Origin: Bacillota bacterium
GTDB lineage: Bacteria; Bacillota; UBA5301; JASBVW01
NCBI GenBank assembly: GCA_029961005.1
Contig: JASBVW010000040.1
Span: 1 to 9,093 of the forward strand
Direction of reading: 5' to 3'
Length of the DNA: 9,093 nt
Of the stretch, positions 6,204 through 9,093 are shown piece by piece (position 1 is the first letter of the stretch; each line of letters opens with the position of its first letter). Both the position numbers and the translations under genes were made by a program. A model generated the notes under the pieces. The model was not told where the DNA came from. It did not search any database and was given only the letters and a program-made list of their open reading frames with translations.

Positions 6204-6683
6204 ATGGAGCAAGAACTGGCCAACAGGGGAGAGGAGCGGCAACTGGTAGTCTTTGGCCTGGCGGGAGAGCTTTTTGGGATCGAGATCGCCGCCGTTCAGG
6301 AGATCATTCGCATGCAGAACGTGACCAAGCTGCCCAATATGCCTGACTTCGTGGAGGGCGTGACCAACCTGCGGGGGAAGGTGATCCCGGTCATGAACCT
6401 GCGCAAGCGTTTCCGCCTGCCCGACGCCCCGCAGACGGCCACCACCCGCATTATAGTAGTAGAGATGAACGGCACCGTGGCGGGCATGGTGGTGGATGCA
6501 GTCCAGGAGGTGCTGCGCGTCTCGGCGGACCAGATAGAGCCGCTGCGCGAGGTGCGGTCCAGCGTAGACGCCGAATATCTTTTGGGCGTAGCCAAGGTGG
6601 GCGAGCGCCTGATCATCCTGCTGGACCTGGCCAAGGTCTGGGCGCTTCAGGAGAGCAGGGACCCCCTTGCGGTTGCCAACTGA
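6204..6683 (+). CDS. cheW: Chemotaxis coupling protein CheW
   Basis: A 159-residue, single-domain CheW that couples chemoreceptors to the CheA kinase in the cytoplasmic array. Typical family segments are QLVVFGLAGELFGIEIAAVQEI near the N-terminus, NLRGKVIPVMNLRKRF in the middle, MVVDAVQEVLRVSADQIEP, and YLLGVAKVGERLIILLDLAKV near the end. Length is normal and no receiver or kinase domain is fused. The ATG at 6204 has GGAAGGAGGG 8 nt upstream. The frame is open further upstream, but that part encodes no family sequence and overlaps the DUF951 gene, so it is excluded. No other chemotaxis or flagellar gene is visible. The gene is isolated between a terminator and the rpsF promoter, and the latter overlaps its last codons. 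Confidence 0.93.
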   Translation: MEQELANRGEERQLVVFGLAGELFGIEIAAVQEIIRMQNVTKLPNMPDFVEGVTNLRGKVIPVMNLRKRFRLPDAPQTATTRIIVVEMNGTVAGMVVDAVQEVLRVSADQIEPLREVRSSVDAEYLLGVAKVGERLIILLDLAKVWALQESRDPLAVAN

Positions 6684-6701
6684 ACCGGCTAATGATATAA
6701 T
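6673..6701 (+). promoter_or_regulatory. Sigma-A promoter with extended -10 for rpsF-ssb-rpsR
   Basis: TTGCCA (6673-6678, 5 of 6 consensus) and TATAAT (6696-6701, perfect) are spaced 17 bp apart, with a TG at 6693-6694 making an extended -10. It is one of the strongest-looking promoters in the window, as expected for ribosomal protein genes. The -35 lies inside the 3' end of cheW. Transcription should begin near 6706-6708. Confidence 0.85.
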
Positions 6702-6705
6702 GTGG

Positions 6706-6751
6706 TTCGGCATCCCTGCTCCACCCGCAGAGGTGGGGCCGTAAGTCCGAA
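6706..6751 (+). promoter_or_regulatory. S6:S18-complex-binding leader motif (autoregulatory mRNA element)
   Basis: An outer stem TTCGG (6706-6710) / CCGAA (6747-6751) encloses a 7-bp hairpin, CTCCACC (6719-6725) / GGTGGGG (6732-6738, one U-G pair) with loop CGCAGA. The trinucleotide CCG (6739-6741) is unpaired directly 3' of that hairpin. The published S6:S18 motif upstream of rpsF operons is a CCG in a bulge flanked by a stem and a hairpin, mimicking the S6:S18 site on 16S rRNA. Structure, sequence and position therefore all agree. The ribosome binding site follows immediately. One caveat is that the 5' arm begins at or just before the predicted transcription start. CGGC (6708-6711) could also pair with GCCG (6738-6741) in a competing fold. 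Confidence 0.7.
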
Positions 6752-6765
6752 GGGAGGTGAAGCCG

Positions 6766-7056
6766 ATGGTTCGCTCGTACGAGGCCATGTTCGTCCTGCA
6801 CCCCAAAGTGGAGGACGAGGCGGTGGACTCGCTGGTGGAGCGCTTCCAGAAGGTCGTCACCGACGGTGGCGGCGAGGTACTAAAGAGCGAGAAGTGGGGG
6901 CGCCGCAAGCTGGCCTACGAGATCGAGAAGTGTACCGAAGGCTTCTACGTGGTGATGGACTTCCGCAGCGAGAGCGCGGTGGCGCAAGAGCTGGAGCGGG
7001 TCCTCAAGATCACGGATGAAGTCATTCGCTACCTTCTGGTGCGCCTGGAGGAGTAA
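6766..7056 (+). CDS. rpsF: 30S ribosomal protein S6
   Basis: A 96-residue ribosomal protein that binds with S18 to the central domain (platform) of 16S rRNA. The sequence MVRSYEAMFVLHP, GRRKLAYEIEKCTEGFYVVMDF and VLKITDEVIRYLLVRLEE is typical S6, with the usual ferredoxin-like length. The ATG at 6766 is preferred over an in-frame GTG at 6757, because AGGGAGGTGA (6751-6760) is the ribosome binding site and overlaps that GTG. First gene of the rpsF-ssb-rpsR operon, 14 bp before ssb. Confidence 0.97.
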   Translation: MVRSYEAMFVLHPKVEDEAVDSLVERFQKVVTDGGGEVLKSEKWGRRKLAYEIEKCTEGFYVVMDFRSESAVAQELERVLKITDEVIRYLLVRLEE

Positions 7057-7070
7057 GGAAGGGGGCGCCT

Positions 7071-7487
7071 ATGCTCAACAGGGTGGTGCTTGTGGGGCGT
7101 CTGGTGGGGGATCCTGCCCTGCGCTATACGCCGGCGGGAGTGGCAGTGGCCAGTTTTACCCTGGCGGTGGATCGGCCCTTTAAGAACCAGCAAGGGGAGA
7201 GGGAGACCGATTTCATCGACATTGTGGCCTGGCGCAAGCTGGGCGAGCTGTGCGCCAACCACCTGGGTAAAGGGCGATTGGTGGCGGTGGAGGGTCGACT
7301 GCAGATCCGATCGTATGACGCGCAGGACGGGACGCGGCGCAAGGCCGCCGAGGTGGTGGCCGATAACGTGCAGTTTTTGGACTGGCCCCGCGAGGGTGCA
7401 CCCAGGGCGGCAGTCGGAGGCGCGGGGGAAGGCGTGATCGACGATCTAGGGCCCCAGGCCGAGGGCGAGGACGACATCCCGTTCTGA
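7071..7487 (+). CDS. ssb: Single-stranded DNA-binding protein
   Basis: A 138-residue SSB that coats single-stranded DNA in replication, recombination and repair and recruits partners through its tail. The OB-fold occupies about residues 1-105 (MLNRVVLVGRLVGDPALRYTP, FTLAVDRPF, ETDFIDIVAWRKLGELCANHLGKG, LVAVEGRLQIRSY, VVADNVQFLDWP). A short linker and the acidic tip GEDDIPF follow, matching the DDIPF partner-binding motif. The linker is short compared with Bacillus SsbA (about 170 residues). The ATG at 7071 has a GGAAGGGGG site. The position between rpsF and rpsR is the usual one, which couples SSB supply to growth. Confidence 0.97.
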   Translation: MLNRVVLVGRLVGDPALRYTPAGVAVASFTLAVDRPFKNQQGERETDFIDIVAWRKLGELCANHLGKGRLVAVEGRLQIRSYDAQDGTRRKAAEVVADNVQFLDWPREGAPRAAVGGAGEGVIDDLGPQAEGEDDIPF

Positions 7488-7521
7488 TTCGCCCGGTCAA
7501 TCGCATGAAGGAGGTTCAGCT

Positions 7522-7752
7522 GTGCCTAAGGAGCGCGGTCGGAAAGGTAAAAAGAAGGTGTGCGCCTTTTGTACGGATAAAGTGAAGGTGGTGGACTACA
7601 AGGAGGTGGCGCGGCTGCGCCGGTTTATCACTGAGCGCGGCAAGATCCTGCCGCGGCGCATCTCGGGCAACTGTGCCAAGCATCAGCGCCAGCTCACCGT
7701 GGCCATCAAGAGAGCCCGGCAGGTGGCCCTTCTCCCTTACACGGTGGAGTGA
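7522..7752 (+). CDS. rpsR: 30S ribosomal protein S18, zinc-ribbon (C+) type
   Basis: A 76-residue S18 that pairs with S6 on the small-subunit platform. Basic N-terminus, then VCAFC (C14, C17), DYKEVARLRRFITERGKILPRRISG, NCAKHQ (C51, H54) and the typical end RQLTVAIKRARQVALLPY. The cysteine set marks the zinc-binding form, as opposed to the cysteine-less form many bacteria carry as a paralogue. The GTG start at 7522 follows a near-perfect AAGGAGGT (7508-7515). Last gene of the conserved trio, 34 bp after ssb. Confidence 0.97.
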   Translation: MPKERGRKGKKKVCAFCTDKVKVVDYKEVARLRRFITERGKILPRRISGNCAKHQRQLTVAIKRARQVALLPYTVE

Positions 7753-7781
7753 GGGCGCCAGTATTTCTGAGAGCCAGCTGA

Positions 7782-7820
7782 AAGGCGGGGTGCCTTGAAG
7801 AGGCAGCTCGCCTCTGTTTT
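7782..7820 (+). terminator. Two tandem hairpins after rpsR, possible weak terminator
   Basis: AAGGC (7782-7786) pairs with GCCTT (7792-7796), and AGAGGC (7799-7804) pairs with GCCTCT (7810-7815), followed by GTTTT. Both stems are short and the U-run is only four, so termination would be partial and read-through into the MazG-like gene is likely. The shared AGGC/GCCT words also allow alternative pairings between the two hairpins. Confidence 0.4.
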
Positions 7821-7835
7821 GCCAGGAGGAGAAAG

Positions 7836-7862
7836 GTGCGGGTCACAGAAGTATACCTGTAA
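7836..7862 (+). other. Eight-codon mini-ORF with perfect Shine-Dalgarno in the rpsR-MazG gap
   Basis: GTG at 7836 is preceded by AGGAGG (7824-7829) with 6-nt spacing and encodes only MRVTEVYL before a TAA. The signal is as good as that of the real genes nearby, but the product is tiny. It could be a leader peptide, a remnant of a gene start, or chance in purine-rich DNA. No continuation of the same peptide is evident in the other frames downstream. Confidence 0.15.
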
Positions 7863-7892
7863 ACCGAAGGTAGACAGGGGGAGGGGGTTCTG

Positions 7893-8225
7893 ATGGGTTT
7901 ACCCGGCTTGGAGTTTGACGTGGCCCGCAATCTGCGCACGATCGAATGGTTAAAGGCTGAGCTCTTGAATGGCCTTTCGGTGCTCTTCAAAGGGATGCTG
8001 AAAGGGAATGACGATTCCATCCTGGAAGCTCTGGCCAATCTCGTCATGTGCTGCTACCTCTTAGGCCAAAGGCTGGGGGTCAGCTTCAGTCGGCTCGACC
8101 ATAAAATACAAAATAAGGTAGAGGCCAATATTCGCCGTTCCCATGAGATTGAGCAGTGGTACGGCGACTTTTCGGCCTTGAAGGCCTACTTGAAGGAGAA
8201 AGAAGGAGCGGTCGGGGCGCGGTGA
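7893..8225 (+). CDS. MazG-like family small protein
   Basis: A 110-residue protein resembling the clostridial MazG-like family: FDVARNLRTIEWLKAELLNGLSVLFKGMLKGNDDSILEALANLVMCCYLLGQRLG, then HEIEQWYGDFSALKAYL near the end. It looks all-helical. True MazG/dUTPase-fold enzymes use acidic EExx(D/E) clusters to bind Mg and hydrolyse NTPs. Here only scattered acidic residues remain in the equivalent helix, so catalysis is doubtful and the role is unknown. The ATG at 7893 has a GGGGGAGGGGG site. Its TGA overlaps the GTG start of the next gene, indicating translational coupling. The coding sequence is visibly less G+C-rich than metH. Family assignment is from memory of the pattern. Confidence 0.75.
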   Translation: MGLPGLEFDVARNLRTIEWLKAELLNGLSVLFKGMLKGNDDSILEALANLVMCCYLLGQRLGVSFSRLDHKIQNKVEANIRRSHEIEQWYGDFSALKAYLKEKEGAVGAR

Positions 8226-9093
8226 GGAGAGCGGGAAGACCGGATACCCTCTTGCTGGTGGAAGGGGCGTTGCTGGCGGCCATCACGGTGATCCTGGCCA
8301 CGGTGGGCCTCTATCTCCCGATCGGCTATTTGAGTTTGGTGATTCCGGTCCCCATCATCGTCCTCGTCTATCGCCACGGGCTGGAGGCGGGGATTCTGGT
8401 GTCCGTAGTGGCCGCCTTGCTCACCGGAGTGCTCTCCCACGTGCTGCAAGGCACGGTCATGGTCCTGGCCCTGGCGGCCGTCGGTTTGGCCATCGGAGAG
8501 GCCATGCGGGGGCAGCTGACGCCTGGCCAGGTGGTGGCCGTGGGCACGGCCGCTTCCTTGGTGGTCACTCTCCTCACGTTGGGCTTGGTCTTCTGGCTCT
8601 TCGGGATTAACGAACTGGCCGAGCTGTCGAAACTGCTGGAAGAGTCGCTGCGGCTGTCGGGGGACTTCTACCTGCGGTTGGGCCTTGTGAAACCAGAGCA
8701 GCTCAAGCAGTGGCAGGAGGCCTTGCTCCACGCTTTCCGGACTCTGCTGCCCTCGTCCTTGCTTCTCTCCGCTGCCCTTACAGTCTACGTCAACCACTGG
8801 CTGGCGCAGAAGGTGCTGTACAAGCTGGGACAGCCTACCCCGGGCTTTCCGCCCTTTGCCGAGTGGCGCCTGCCGGCGCTCTGGCGCTGGCCGGGGGTTT
8901 TGCTTCTGGCTGCGGCGGTGGGGATGCACCTCCTGCCCTCTCCGGTGGCGAAGGCGGCAGGGAGCAATCTCCTTCTGCTCCTGGCAGTAATCTATTACGT
9001 GCAGGGGCTCTCCATTCTATGGTTCTTTTTGCGCCAGTACCGCGTGTCGGGCTTTCTGCGGGTGGTGATTTTGCTGTTGGCCTTGTTTAACAA
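8222..9093 (+). CDS. DUF2232 / YybS-like multi-pass membrane protein, 3' end beyond window
   Basis: The first 290 residues of a polytopic membrane protein. Several hydrophobic segments are visible: LLLVEGALLAAITVILATVGLYL, YLSLVIPVPIIVLVY, GILVSVVAALLTGVL, VMVLALAAVGLAI, a long VVAVGTAASLVVTLLTLGLVFWLF, LLPSSLLLSAALTVYV and further C-terminal ones. The early IGYLSLVIPVPIIVLVYRHG stretch is characteristic of the DUF2232/YybS group, whose function is unknown. In Firmicutes yybS usually precedes gdpP, rplI and dnaB, so those are expected just outside the window. The GTG at 8222 shares bases with the MazG-like stop (GTGA). An AAGGAG lies 13 nt upstream, rather far, so translation probably relies on coupling. 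Confidence 0.85.
   Translation, partial: MRRAGRPDTLLLVEGALLAAITVILATVGLYLPIGYLSLVIPVPIIVLVYRHGLEAGILVSVVAALLTGVLSHVLQGTVMVLALAAVGLAIGEAMRGQLTPGQVVAVGTAASLVVTLLTLGLVFWLFGINELAELSKLLEESLRLSGDFYLRLGLVKPEQLKQWQEALLHAFRTLLPSSLLLSAALTVYVNHWLAQKVLYKLGQPTPGFPPFAEWRLPALWRWPGVLLLAAAVGMHLLPSPVAKAAGSNLLLLLAVIYYVQGLSILWFFLRQYRVSGFLRVVILLLALFN

Noticed and set aside
6145..6251. Small frame starting ATG at 6145 and overlapping the cheW start
   Set aside because: About 35 codons with no family resemblance. The AGGAGG inside it serves cheW. No support beyond an open frame.
8186..8929. Antisense reading frame of 247 codons opposite the YybS-like gene
   Set aside because: Gln/His/Arg-rich shadow of a hydrophobic membrane protein gene, with no recognisable domain.
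1..9093. CRISPR array, IS element, prophage, toxin-antitoxin or tRNA/rRNA genes
   Set aside because: No spaced repeats, transposase-like sequence, terminal inverted repeats or tRNA-like cloverleaf seen. The MazG-like protein is not accompanied by a MazEF-type toxin pair.

Overview
This 9.1 kb window is G+C-rich chromosomal DNA (roughly two-thirds G+C by eye) from what is most likely a high-GC member of the Firmicutes (Clostridia-like, possibly a thermophilic or acetogen-related lineage). The main evidence is the block DUF951 - (cheW) - rpsF - ssb - rpsR - MazG-like - yybS. This resembles the Bacillus/Clostridia yyzM-rpsF-ssb-rpsR neighbourhood and its extension towards yybS. Strong AGGAGG-type ribosome binding sites and frequent GTG/TTG starts fit. 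The species cannot be named from the sequence.

Layout. Positions 1-1792 (minus strand) hold the start of a carbohydrate-type ABC importer: a secreted solute-binding protein (854-1792) followed downstream by an RbsA/MglA-type ATPase that runs off the left edge (1-793). A perfect 11-bp hairpin lies between them. The permease is probably just outside the window. A divergent, relatively AT-rich intergenic region (1793-2134) carries a 20-bp-spaced direct repeat around an inverted repeat, which is a plausible operator. Positions 2135-5646 (plus strand) hold a one-carbon/methionine pair: a cobalamin-dependent methionine synthase lacking the C-terminal reactivation domain (metH) and a short methylenetetrahydrofolate reductase (metF). 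MetF would make 5-methyl-THF and MetH would pass the methyl group to homocysteine. A terminator-like hairpin closes this unit.

Positions 5698-6116 form a self-contained DUF951 transcription unit with a near-consensus promoter and a strong intrinsic terminator. A stand-alone cheW (6204-6683) follows. A near-perfect sigma-A promoter with extended -10 overlaps the end of cheW and drives rpsF-ssb-rpsR. The rpsF leader folds into a hairpin, a CCG bulge and an outer stem, matching the published description of the S6:S18 autoregulatory mRNA motif. After rpsR come two small hairpins, then a MazG-like small protein whose stop overlaps the start of a multi-pass DUF2232/YybS membrane protein cut by the right edge.

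Nothing here is clearly a new defence or mobile system. I see no tRNA, rRNA, CRISPR array, IS element or phage gene. The points most worth a second look are the S6:S18 leader, the cheW insertion in a translation/replication locus with a possible SigD-type promoter, the domain-reduced MetH next to MetF, and the operator-like repeats upstream of the transporter.
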